Below are positions 1-5,289 of a stretch of DNA of 20,110 nt, piece after piece. The DNA comes from a virus. Below the pieces are notes generated by a model. That model saw only the letters and a program-made list of their open reading frames with translations, was not told the DNA's origin and did not search any database. A program made the position numbers and the translations under genes. The stretch is from positions 1-20,110 of the IMG/VR virus record IMGVR_UViG_3300042465_003126; one strand, given 5' to 3'. Numbering within the stretch: the first letter of the stretch is position 1; each line of letters starts with the position of its first letter.

Positions 1-926
1 CCCCTCTCTATCCCCACACTTAGAGGGCGGTAGTCCCGAATGGCAATCAGTATCTTAGAAGCTGTCTCTCGGATGTCCCAACGCCCATGTTCAATCTTCT
101 CAACAAACCACTTCCCATCGTCTGTAACCTTAACGATTGAGATAGCAGACTCGTCTAGACGCTTCTTAGCATTGGCGGCTTGTTTGGCAACTTCCTCGAA
201 CCCTGCCAAGTCAACAGCGATGTAATAGCTTCCATGTTCAGGCTTAACCCCGTATTTGATCCACTCTTCCTTGAAGATGTCAGAACCCGCATTGGTGAAA
301 GAAGCCATAAACTCTTGCTTAAAAGCGAAGGAACTTAAGGTCTTTTTAGCGGAATCTATCTCTGCTTGGTCAATCAATGGGTTATCAGCAGTGGTGAAGT
401 GCCATGACTTCCAATCAGGATCATCTTCTGACTCGCCTAGTTTGAAGGTATCATAGAACCAGTTTCTACCCTTGGGAGTCCCAATAAACAAGGCTCTCCC
501 ACGCTTGTCAGAAAGTGATGCTCGAATAACTTGTTCCCATGCTTCGGGCTTAATGTCGGCAACCTCGTCTAGTACAGCATAGGTCAATGAGACACCACGA
601 AGGGTATCAGGTCTATCCGCACCACGAACGTATATCCTAGCCCCGTTTATCAGGGTAATGTCTAGGTTGTTAACGTGACTGCTCTGAATAACCTCTCTTC
701 CAAGGTCTAGCAGTAAGTCCCAGATAATCTGTCTTGATTGTCCCATAGTGGGACTCACATAAAGAACCGCAGAGCCTTGTGGACACTTGAGTCCTTCAAT
801 TAGTAGGGTAACTGCCGCCATACGACTCTTACCGCACCTACGCCCAGCAGCCACAACCTTGAACCTTGTTTTATCGGCAAAAACTTGCTGTTGCCAGGGT
901 AAGAGAGAGAAATTGAGATCAGCCAT
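1..926 (-). CDS. terL: Terminase large subunit (partial, C-terminus beyond window)
   Basis: This is the DNA-packaging motor ATPase/nuclease, which translocates phage DNA into the prohead through the portal. About 308 N-terminal residues are visible and the frame stays open to the left edge. The Walker A motif GRRCGKS lies at residues 28-34, a Walker B strand ending in Asp-Glu (VLDE) at 118-121, and an IGTPKG coupling-type motif at 148-153. The start of the RNase-H-like nuclease domain is seen as IAVDLAG, with its Asp near 239. The ATG at 926 overlaps the TGA of the upstream gene by 8 bases, the usual small/large terminase arrangement. The family is certain; the packaging type (cos or headful) cannot be read from this part. 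Confidence 0.96.
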   Translation of the reverse strand, partial: MADLNFSLLPWQQQVFADKTRFKVVAAGRRCGKSRMAAVTLLIEGLKCPQGSAVLYVSPTMGQSRQIIWDLLLDLGREVIQSSHVNNLDITLINGARIYVRGADRPDTLRGVSLTYAVLDEVADIKPEAWEQVIRASLSDKRGRALFIGTPKGRNWFYDTFKLGESEDDPDWKSWHFTTADNPLIDQAEIDSAKKTLSSFAFKQEFMASFTNAGSDIFKEEWIKYGVKPEHGSYYIAVDLAGFEEVAKQAANAKKRLDESAISIVKVTDDGKWFVEKIEHGRWDIRETASKILIAIRDYRPLSVGIER

Positions 927-1281
927 ATTTAGCCTCTACATCTTCAGGTTCAGTGTCGATGATTGTGGGTTCTTGTCCTAATCCAGTGATATTGATGGTT
1001 ACGGCACTTCTCTGACTCTTGTCCTTTTCAAACATGCTAATAGGAAGAGTCCTATCAAGACACATCTTTAAAGCTACCAATTGATGGGGATGGTCATCAT
1101 TAAGGGCTATCTCAATAACCTTCTGAGCCACATCCTTACCTCCACTCCTAATCATCAGATCCTTAAGCTCCTTAAGACGTTGATGGTCTGTCTTAGGTAG
1201 TACAAGGGGTGGATTGTCAGCAAACCTCTGTATGGTCATCTTGACGCTTCCCTTTGGTCTTCCTCTTCCTCTTTTTTCCAT
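919..1281 (-). CDS. Probable terminase small subunit
   Basis: This 120-residue protein lies immediately upstream of the large terminase and overlaps it by 8 bases. That position, its size and its basic N-terminus fit a small terminase, which recognises the packaging site and loads the large subunit. The N-terminus carries an AT-hook-like RGRGRPKGS at residues 4-12, and a mostly helical middle follows (LKELKDLMIRSGGKDVAQKV). The start is supported by a very strong ribosome-binding site, AAGGAGG at 1287-1293, five bases before the ATG. I recognise no catalytic motif, and the assignment rests mainly on context. Confidence 0.75.
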   Translation of the reverse strand: MEKRGRGRPKGSVKMTIQRFADNPPLVLPKTDHQRLKELKDLMIRSGGKDVAQKVIEIALNDDHPHQLVALKMCLDRTLPISMFEKDKSQRSAVTINITGLGQEPTIIDTEPEDVEAKYG

Positions 1282-1363
1282 TTTATCCTCCTTGGAATGG
1301 ATTAGTTCATTTTAGCTTTTTCAGAATGGGGGCGGGTACACAAATATCTACACACAGACGCTA

Positions 1364-1377
1364 CCCCCTCCCCCCCC
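1364..1377 (-). other. G8-A-G5 tract in terminase leader
   Basis: The plus strand reads five C, one T, then eight C, so the minus-strand transcript of the terminase genes would carry G8-A-G5 about 85 bases before the start codon. A further GGG lies 13 bases upstream in the same sense. A GGGGGCGGG stretch at 1328-1336 on the plus strand could pair with the tract. G-quadruplex or stem formation is possible but not shown. Confidence 0.5.
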
Positions 1378-1407
1378 ATACATCTCACCACCCAGGGTTT
1401 CTACCTA

Positions 1408-1478
1408 AGGGTTTCTACTACTGTACAAGCAGCCAGTACTGTCCAGGCATACAGATCAGGGTTTTCCCTACTGTACAA
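1408..1478. repeat. 21-bp direct repeats 50 bp apart (packaging-site candidate)
   Basis: Positions 1408-1428 and 1458-1478 match at 18 of 21 bases and are spaced exactly 50 bp start to start. Both begin AGGGTTT and end in the identical 11-mer CTACTGTACAA. A third element, TACTGTCCA at 1437-1445, differs by one base from the TACTGTACA core of the two repeats. A further AGGGTTTCTAC copy lies at 1394-1404. Ordered repeats just upstream of a small terminase gene are typical of sites bound by that protein, but promoter or operator use is equally possible. Confidence 0.6.
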
Positions 1479-1496
1479 ATAACCAGGTAGCTAGAT

Positions 1497-1515
1497 GCGA
1501 ATGATTCTCATTAAC
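1497..1515. promoter_or_regulatory. Fur-box-like palindrome
   Basis: GCGAATGATTCTCATTAAC matches the classical 19-bp Fur consensus at 14 of 19 positions and includes the inverted repeat AATGA-TTC-TCATT. An imperfect relative, ATGCGAA-CT-ATTCT, lies 74 bp away at 1569-1582. This may be a genuine host-regulator site upstream of the terminase genes or a chance palindrome. Confidence 0.35.
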
Positions 1516-1603
1516 GTTTCATGCAAGTGGGAAAGAGTGATGCACCTTTTTAGGGTGACTTGATCTGAATGCGAACTATTCTTGTTTACCCTTCTATTAG
1601 TGT

Positions 1604-1846
1604 TTACCCTACCTTAACTGTTGACCTCTCTTCATTGGGGTTGTCTGTTGTCCCGCGATCCATAATTAAAAAACTCAGTTCCATATCTGGGCGAAACCCT
1701 TGATTGTGGGCGTAGTGGTATAAATCCAACACTGTTTCAAACCCTCGGCAAATATTGCCCTTTCCCGCTGAAAGCAAGATGATCCTCTCTGGGTCTGTCA
1801 GTGTCCTTTGGAAATATCGGGTATTAGGTTTTGAGGGTCTGCCCAT
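1604..1846 (-). CDS. Small basic phage protein, possible DNA-binding regulator
   Basis: This 80-residue protein of unknown function has a basic N-terminus (MGRPSKPNTRYFQRTLTD) and an apparently helical core (CRGFETVLDLYHYAHNQG). The tail is acidic and polar. It is transcribed divergently from the SprT-like gene, and the two share the 365-bp control region that holds several AGGG-CCCT palindromes. The size, N-terminus and position suggest a DNA-binding regulator of those sites, but this is inference. The stop codon overlaps one GTTTACCCT half-site. Only a weak purine-rich stretch (AGAGAAAAAA) precedes the ATG. Confidence 0.7.
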   Translation of the reverse strand: MGRPSKPNTRYFQRTLTDPERIILLSAGKGNICRGFETVLDLYHYAHNQGFRPDMELSFLIMDRGTTDNPNEERSTVKVG

Positions 1847-1849
1847 TGT

Positions 1850-2110
1850 TTTTTCTCTAATTTATTGAATTTAAATAATTGTAAACCATTGTTTTAAGGG
1901 TTTCTACTTATTTTAATAAAAGGCTCAGGAAGCCCCTTTTTAGCCTCTTAGAGCGTCTCAAGCTGTTGCCCTCACTAACCCCTCAAAAATAGTTATCCAC
2001 ACCACAACTTATAGATGTCCACATTTTGACTCTTATATAAGACCAAAGCCTGTGAATAACTGGTACTCCATAGGGTATCAGCACTAGGGTTTACCCTTAA
2101 GGGTTTAAAG
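1850..2110. other. Candidate replication origin / control region
   Basis: This divergent intergenic segment holds a very AT-rich stretch at about 1851-1920. It is followed by a perfect DnaA box TTATCCACA at 1993-2001, a near-consensus box TTATTCACA on the minus strand at 2051-2059, and a weaker ATGTCCACA at 2015-2023. Another perfect TTATCCACA lies at 2616-2624 inside the next gene. Iteron-like AGGGTTTA motifs are at 1897-1907, 2086-2097 and 2100-2107. An AT-rich unwinding element beside DnaA boxes and iterons is the layout of many theta origins. No gene is believed in the segment. Confidence 0.45.
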
Positions 2111-2138
2111 TTGTAAAACATAGGGTTTTCCCTATAGG
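2086..2138 (+). promoter_or_regulatory. Putative promoter with AGGG-CCCT operators
   Basis: Palindromes AGGGTTTACCCT at 2086-2097 and AGGGTTTTCCCT at 2122-2133 flank a third half-site at 2100-2107. The second sits between a -35-like TTGTAA (2111-2116) and a -10-like TATAGG (2133-2138) with a 16-base spacer. This would drive the plus-strand operon from about 2146. The hexamers are only moderate matches to sigma-70. Confidence 0.45.
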
Positions 2139-2211
2139 TAGGCTCACTGGTAAAACTAAAATATTGCTTAGGAACTGACCTTTTCAGTGATATTAAATAG
2201 GCGTAAACATC

Positions 2212-2784
2212 ATGACCAATACCCGTGAACAATGGCTCTCAGAGGCAACCACAGAGCTTAGAAGTCTCTTTAAAGCCAATGGCGTAGACCTACCCTTAGA
2301 AGTGCGCTCAAGCTGTGGCTTCCCCTCAAAATCGGCTCTTTCAAATAAGAATCGGAGAATCGGAGAATGTTGGTCTGCCCGTGCATCTGCTGACAAACAC
2401 GCTGAGATTTTTATCTCTCCCACGATCAGCGACAGCATGAGGGTTTTGGACATCTTGGCGCATGAGCTTGTCCATGCTTGTCACCCTAACGATGGACACG
2501 GCAAGCTGTTTAAACGCACTGCCTTAGCCATTGGCTTAGAGGGCAAAATGACCGCCACAGTAGCGGGTGAGAAATTCAAGCTCTGGGCGACACCTGTTTT
2601 GGAAAAGTTAGGCATTTATCCACACGCAGACTTGATCCCCTCAAATGCCCAAAAGAAACAGTCAACCAGAATGCTGAAATGTGTTTGCCGTGATTGTGGC
2701 TATACAGTTCGTGTGGCGGGTAAGTGGCTCAATGAAATGGGTGCGCCTCATTGCCCAGATCACGGAGAAATGTCCATCTCCTAA
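2212..2784 (+). CDS. SprT-like zinc metallopeptidase-family protein
   Basis: This 190-residue protein has the SprT/Spartan-type zinc site: HELVH at residues 84-88, with a further His in the GHGKLFK segment near 96. A C-terminal zinc ribbon follows, with CVCRDCG near 157-163 and a CPDH pair some 20 residues later. Spartan-type proteins cleave DNA-protein crosslinks; bacterial and phage SprT proteins have no settled role and are often loosely called transcription-elongation proteins. The gene leads the plus-strand operon and is preceded by AAATAGGCG as a ribosome-binding site. A perfect DnaA box (2616-2624) and one GTTTAAAC (2508-2515) lie inside it. Family assignment is firm; the substrate is unknown. 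Confidence 0.88.
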   Translation: MTNTREQWLSEATTELRSLFKANGVDLPLEVRSSCGFPSKSALSNKNRRIGECWSARASADKHAEIFISPTISDSMRVLDILAHELVHACHPNDGHGKLFKRTALAIGLEGKMTATVAGEKFKLWATPVLEKLGIYPHADLIPSNAQKKQSTRMLKCVCRDCGYTVRVAGKWLNEMGAPHCPDHGEMSIS

Positions 2785-2796
2785 CAGTTCAGCTTG

Positions 2797-2834
2797 AGCC
2801 AATGTGACAGATTGGCTTGAGGTGCATTGTCGCC
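2797..2834 (+). promoter_or_regulatory. Two-hairpin intercistronic leader, copy 1
   Basis: Hairpin 1 starts 12 bases after the upstream stop: stem AGCCAAT (2797-2803), loop GTGACAG, stem ATTGGCT (2811-2817). It can be extended by three outer pairs. Hairpin 2 is GGTG (2821-2824), a six-base loop, then CGCC (2831-2834). A GAAAGG ribosome-binding site and the ATG at 2864 follow. Copy 2 has the same loop and compensated stem changes. Confidence 0.65.
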
Positions 2835-2863
2835 AACTTTATCAACTTTGAAAGGCTTAAATT

Positions 2864-3070
2864 ATGTCAGTAATCACTAACCCAGATCACATCGCACAAA
2901 TTCGCATTCTCACCTTGCGTCAAGCTCTCAAGCTCGAAATGATGGGCATGAAAAGAGGCGGTCAAAGTGCTTATGCAATCCTCAAAGCCGAGGGTTACAA
3001 AGGCACACGACAAGCAATCTTTGACCAACTAACAGAACAGAGAGCCGAGTGGCTTGGTGAGAGCGTTTAA
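2864..3070 (+). CDS. Small hypothetical phage protein (68 aa)
   Basis: I do not recognise a characterised family. The protein is probably all-helical, with a basic centre (RQALKLEMMGMKRGGQSAYA) followed by KAEGYKGTRQAIFDQL and an acidic end. The KAEGYKGTRQ stretch looks like a short helix-turn-helix or RNA-contact surface, but this is only an impression. It lies between two copies of the two-hairpin leader, so its mRNA is flanked by structure on both sides. GAAAGG upstream of the ATG supports the start. The stop codon lies inside a GTTTAAAC palindrome (3065-3072). Confidence 0.78.
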   Translation: MSVITNPDHIAQIRILTLRQALKLEMMGMKRGGQSAYAILKAEGYKGTRQAIFDQLTEQRAEWLGESV

Positions 3071-3083
3071 ACAGTTTCTCTTG

Positions 3084-3122
3084 AGCCACTGTGACAGAGT
3101 GGCTTTGGATGCACTGTTGCAT
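3084..3122 (+). promoter_or_regulatory. Two-hairpin intercistronic leader, copy 2
   Basis: Hairpin 1 starts 13 bases after the stop: stem AGCCACT (3084-3090), loop GTGACAG identical to copy 1, stem AGTGGCT (3098-3104). The A-T pair of copy 1 at the sixth stem position is replaced by C-G, which is covariation. Hairpin 2 is ATGCA (3109-3113), loop CTGT, TGCAT (3118-3122). GAAAGG and the ATG at 3142 follow. Confidence 0.65.
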
Positions 3123-3141
3123 TATTTGAAAGGCGTTAAAA

Positions 3142-3369
3142 ATGACACTCGATTTTGAAAACATGGTTCAGGCTTGCCGTTGGAATGCTCTACACAATGC
3201 GGCAAATACTATGCGGACTCATGGCGGTGGCTTTGCGGGTTCTATGGCAGAGGCTTGGCAAAAGGCAGATAAAACAAATAAGACCAGAATTGAAGAGGCT
3301 TTCCCTGACCTGTTTTTCAGGTTTATGAGTGAGGCTGATCGCTCTTACTTTGGCGACAAGATTCACTGA
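3142..3369 (+). CDS. Small hypothetical phage protein (75 aa)
   Basis: This gene was not recognised. It encodes a compact, probably soluble protein with Asn/Ala-rich and Gly-rich N-terminal parts (WNALHNAANTMRTHGGGFAG) and an aromatic, acidic C-terminus (FPDLFFRFMSEADRSYFGD). The start is fixed by GAAAGG eight bases upstream and by the leader element that ends just before it. The next gene begins 15 bases downstream, after an intergenic GTTTAAAC (3374-3381), so the two are probably co-transcribed. It may belong to the group of early host-interaction genes typical of such operons, but nothing in the sequence proves a role. Confidence 0.75.
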   Translation: MTLDFENMVQACRWNALHNAANTMRTHGGGFAGSMAEAWQKADKTNKTRIEEAFPDLFFRFMSEADRSYFGDKIH

Positions 3370-3384
3370 AAGCGTTTAAACATC

Positions 3385-3642
3385 ATGCAAACTTATACTT
3401 GGAAATATTTAGTCTGCTCAATGGCTATCACTGACCTTGCCGATCTAGAGATGAATGGATCAATCCCTGATGATTGGAAATTTACATTCAAAAATGGTTC
3501 AACGCTTTACGATGAGGTGGGTTCAGCATGGCGAGAGAGATCAGAAAACACAGTCTATTTGTGCCATAAAAATGCGCCCGACTCCAAACAGAGATGGGTT
3601 CACCCAGATACTATGATTGACGTTTACAAGGTGTCACCATGA
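3385..3642 (+). CDS. Small hypothetical phage protein (85 aa)
   Basis: This 85-residue protein has no recognised family. Trp residues are frequent (WKYL, DDWKF, SAWRER, QRWVHP) and the charge pattern is mixed, suggesting a small folded soluble domain. The stop codon overlaps the start of the following 31-residue membrane gene by ATGA, so the two are probably translated as a coupled pair. No strong Shine-Dalgarno sequence precedes the ATG; the 15-base gap upstream is mostly occupied by GTTTAAAC. Confidence 0.72.
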   Translation: MQTYTWKYLVCSMAITDLADLEMNGSIPDDWKFTFKNGSTLYDEVGSAWRERSENTVYLCHKNAPDSKQRWVHPDTMIDVYKVSP

Positions 3643-3734
3643 AAAACATAATTTACGATCTGTTAACCGCTATCGGTTTGGGTCTTGTCCTCTGTATCGG
3701 TCTGTTGGCTTATTTCGATATATTGGTAAAGTGA
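3639..3734 (+). CDS. Single-span membrane microprotein (31 aa)
   Basis: This 31-codon gene is translationally coupled to the gene before it by an ATGA overlap. The product is MKNIIYDLL followed by a hydrophobic stretch rich in Leu, Gly and Ile (about residues 8-25) and a short IL-VK tail, so it should insert once in the inner membrane. Its downstream stop is followed after 12 bases by leader copy 3. No family is recognised. Small single-span proteins in early phage operons often modulate host membrane proteins, but that is analogy only. Confidence 0.6.
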   Translation: MKNIIYDLLTAIGLGLVLCIGLLAYFDILVK

Positions 3735-3746
3735 AATTCCAACGGG

Positions 3747-3786
3747 TAGGCTCACTGGTTGGGTCTATTCGGTGCAATGTCGCATC
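3747..3786 (+). promoter_or_regulatory. Two-hairpin intercistronic leader, copy 3 (diverged)
   Basis: Hairpin 1 again starts 12 bases after the stop and again has a 7-base stem and 7-base loop: TAGGCTC (3747-3753), loop ACTGGTT, GGGTCTA (3761-3767), with two G-U pairs. Hairpin 2 is GGTGC (3771-3775), six-base loop, GCATC (3782-3786). As in copy 2, the ATG lies 37 bases after hairpin 1. The primary sequence differs from copies 1 and 2, so membership is less certain. Confidence 0.5.
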
Positions 3787-3804
3787 ATTTAATAGGTGTT
3801 CAAA

Positions 3805-4209
3805 ATGTCAGCTTTTATTGTTTCCGACTCCCACATCAACGCTCTGGTTCGCTATGCCTCAAGGCATAAGGTGGGCGTTTCTTATGGCGCAACAGTAATG
3901 CGTTTAAACGCTTTCGGCAACGAGCAAGCCGTGGCGCAGATTCTTTTTGAAGAGAACGTGAAGAGCGTTAATCATCGCTATGGTGAGAGCGAAACCACGC
4001 AGATTGATTACGACCGAGGCGCACCCATTCTCACGGCCATTCAAGCGATCAAAGCGGCTCAGTGCTTGCGTTATCAATCTTGCGAACATCCAGAATTTGA
4101 AGACTCTTTGGCTTCTAAGTTTATCGAGGCGATCATCTCTAACGCAATCCCTGACTTAGAAGGTTACGACACGGCTCAATGGGCTATTTATGACAAGGTG
4201 GCATCATGA
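3805..4209 (+). CDS. Conserved-type hypothetical phage protein (134 aa)
   Basis: This protein begins MSAFIVSDSHINALVRYA, an N-terminus I associate with a widespread but uncharacterised phage family. The rest is rich in charged residues and probably helical, with QAIKAAQCLRYQSCEHPEF in the middle. The ATG at 3805 is preferred over an in-frame GTG nine bases upstream because AATAGG ends eight bases before it and the leader architecture matches the other two copies. GTTTAAAC occurs inside it at 3902-3909. The stop overlaps the next gene by ATGA. Confidence 0.8.
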   Translation: MSAFIVSDSHINALVRYASRHKVGVSYGATVMRLNAFGNEQAVAQILFEENVKSVNHRYGESETTQIDYDRGAPILTAIQAIKAAQCLRYQSCEHPEFEDSLASKFIEAIISNAIPDLEGYDTAQWAIYDKVAS

Positions 4210-4391
4210 AAAAGTTTGAAGTTCAATATGTACGAATCGAGCATCAAGTTTATTTTCTTGAGGTGGAAGCTGAAGATGAAGATGATGCTGAAGATGTGGC
4301 GCACGATGAATTTACAGGAAGCGAGAACTATAAAGTTGTTCACGCTGAAGAGTTTATTCAAGATGTAAAAGAATTGGTGGCAACAACATGA
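4206..4391 (+). CDS. Small acidic protein (61 aa)
   Basis: This coupled gene (ATGA overlaps at both ends) encodes a strongly acidic protein. An N-terminal beta-like segment (KKFEVQYVRIEHQVYFLEVE) is followed by an acidic run (AEDEDDAEDVAHDE) and a helix-like end. The pattern of a short beta region followed by 'A-DEDDA-D' resembles small domains seen in many phage and bacterial proteins of unknown role. The acidity would be compatible with DNA mimicry, but there is no specific evidence for it. Confidence 0.75.
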   Translation: MKKFEVQYVRIEHQVYFLEVEAEDEDDAEDVAHDEFTGSENYKVVHAEEFIQDVKELVATT

Positions 4392-4594
4392 GAAAGCCTC
4401 CAAGCGGGTTCAAAGCCCGATCATTTGATGAGCGAATCTGTGATCTCGACCATTTGCAATTCACGCACAAGAAACGAGCTAAACGAGGGTTTTATTATTG
4501 GTCAGAGAAAAACCCAGACCAAATATTGCACGAGTTTCATTTGTCAGACTATGCCCGATCCATATCGTTTAAACAACTTAAGGTGAAAGCATGA
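4388..4594 (+). CDS. Small basic protein (68 aa)
   Basis: This is a basic, aromatic-rich protein (KKRAKRGFYYWSEKNPD in the centre) of unrecognised family. It overlaps both neighbours by ATGA and so belongs to the coupled chain of small genes. Its strongly basic nature directly follows an acidic product of similar size, which might indicate that the two bind each other; this is speculation. One GTTTAAAC lies near its 3' end (4567-4574). Confidence 0.72.
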   Translation: MRKPPSGFKARSFDERICDLDHLQFTHKKRAKRGFYYWSEKNPDQILHEFHLSDYARSISFKQLKVKA

Positions 4595-4743
4595 AACATT
4601 ATCTTTTTTTTATCCCATCATGGATTCATCGTGCATGGACTCAACACGGATATGACAAAAAAGACGCAATCAAGCGTTTTAAACATCAACATGGCATTGT
4701 CAGAATGCCAAATGGTTACAAAATTTGGGAGAAGAATAAATGA
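4591..4743 (+). CDS. Small basic protein (50 aa)
   Basis: This 50-codon gene fills exactly the gap between two coupled neighbours, with an ATGA overlap on each side. The product begins MKHYLFFIPSWIHRAW and continues with a Lys/His-rich segment (KKDAIKRFKHQHG) and a YKIWEKNK end. The start codon follows AGGTGAAAGC, a good ribosome-binding site. A run of eight T early in the gene (4604-4611) is a potential slippage site, but nothing suggests it is used. No family is recognised. Confidence 0.68.
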   Translation: MKHYLFFIPSWIHRAWTQHGYDKKDAIKRFKHQHGIVRMPNGYKIWEKNK

Positions 4744-4943
4744 ACAAACAAGATATTCAAGAACTTGCCGAAAATGCTTTGCATGAGGCTTGCCGACACA
4801 TTCAAGACGCTCTAGGGGTTAAAACTGGAGATAATGCCGCCTATTTTTTCAGCGGTGAAGCTGAAGACACCATCTATCAAATTTTTCGACAATACATTGA
4901 CGATGAATTGATGATTAAAGCCTACGAAAACGAAAAGGATTAA
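4740..4943 (+). CDS. Small hypothetical helical protein (67 aa)
   Basis: This gene encodes a predicted all-helical acidic protein: IQELAENALHEACRHIQDAL, then a GVKTGDNAAYFFSGEAED turn region, and a second helix ending IDDELMIKAYENEKD. It overlaps the upstream gene by ATGA, and the next gene starts two bases after its stop. No characterised family is recognised. It is one of the better-formed members of this small-gene operon and probably folds as a helical hairpin. Confidence 0.75.
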   Translation: MNKQDIQELAENALHEACRHIQDALGVKTGDNAAYFFSGEAEDTIYQIFRQYIDDELMIKAYENEKD

Positions 4944-4945
4944 AA

Positions 4946-5116
4946 ATGACACAATTACAAGCACTCACAAAATGCCTAGTTTTGGCGATAACTGCACCAG
5001 ATGATCACAAAGCTCAACGAGCAAGCGAATTAGCGGAAGAAATAGCTAGAGGCTTATCAGTTGACCAAGTAGAAGATTGCAAGGCGCAAGCTCTCGAATT
5101 GGTGGAGGCATTATGA
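4946..5116 (+). CDS. Widespread small phage protein (56 aa)
   Basis: The product has the pattern MTQLQALTKCLVLAITAPDD followed by KAQRASELAEEIARGLS and a Glu/Ala-rich helix. I recognise this as a small uncharacterised family common in phages of Gram-negative bacteria ('ALVLAITAPTDE...A.ELAE' type). It is probably a helical hairpin, and its function is unknown. The start lies two bases after the preceding stop, and its TGA overlaps the next ATG, so it is coupled on both sides. Confidence 0.75.
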   Translation: MTQLQALTKCLVLAITAPDDHKAQRASELAEEIARGLSVDQVEDCKAQALELVEAL

Positions 5117-5289
5117 CTTTTAGAACTTTTCTCATTGAGTTTTACCCATACCCTGATTGTGTTCACGCTGAGTACGATGAAACAAGCGCAGAATCCTTAG
5201 AGGATGCGGTGGCTGAACTTAAAAAGTATCACCCAGACGCTGAGATTTTGAATACCTACATACACACAGCGTGTTTAAACGATCTATGA
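5113..5289 (+). CDS. Small hypothetical protein (58 aa)
   Basis: The start is placed at the ATG that overlaps the previous stop (ATGA) because GGTGGAGG lies just upstream. A start 36 bases earlier in the same frame would be buried in the preceding gene. The product MTFRTFLIEFYPYPDCVHAE has alternating hydrophobic residues followed by an acidic helix (ESLEDAVAELKKYHPDAEIL). This beta-helix pattern occurs in many small phage proteins of unknown role. GTTTAAAC occurs at 5273-5280 near the 3' end. Confidence 0.72.
   Translation: MTFRTFLIEFYPYPDCVHAEYDETSAESLEDAVAELKKYHPDAEILNTYIHTACLNDL

Larger units (their letters stand above)
1282..1603. other. Non-coding block upstream of terminase genes
   Basis: No convincing gene lies in these 322 bases. 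The region contains the ribosome-binding site of the terminase gene, a C-rich tract, a pair of 21-bp direct repeats, a third related element, a Fur-box-like palindrome and half-sites of the AGGGTTTA family (GTTTACCCT at 1584-1592 and 1602-1610). An open frame that crosses it on the plus strand starts inside the terminase gene and runs through the C tract and repeats, so it is not believed. The block is a candidate for terminase binding and/or late promoter control. Confidence 0.6.

Noticed and set aside
1254-1490. 78-codon plus-strand frame through the C-rich tract
   Set aside because: It starts inside the small terminase on the other strand and its product is dominated by repeats and homopolymers; no ribosome-binding site supports it.
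1918-1940. Intrinsic terminator at AAAAGGCT...AGCCCCTTTTT
   Set aside because: The stem is only four pairs, and it lies upstream of both flanking genes where no transcript is expected to end.
1993-2232. 79-codon minus-strand frame across the candidate origin
   Set aside because: It crosses the DnaA boxes, palindromes and promoter-like elements, has an unconvincing composition and begins inside the SprT-like gene.
2193-2453. 86-codon minus-strand frame inside the SprT-like gene
   Set aside because: It opposes a well-supported zinc-site protein, and no start signal or family pattern is seen.
2797-3104. tRNA or tRNA-like gene suggested by 7-base loops
   Set aside because: No cloverleaf, acceptor stem, T-arm consensus or CCA end can be drawn around the hairpins.
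4604-4611. Programmed frameshift at a run of eight T
   Set aside because: The gene reads through normally to a coupled stop, and neither alternative frame gives a sensible extended product.
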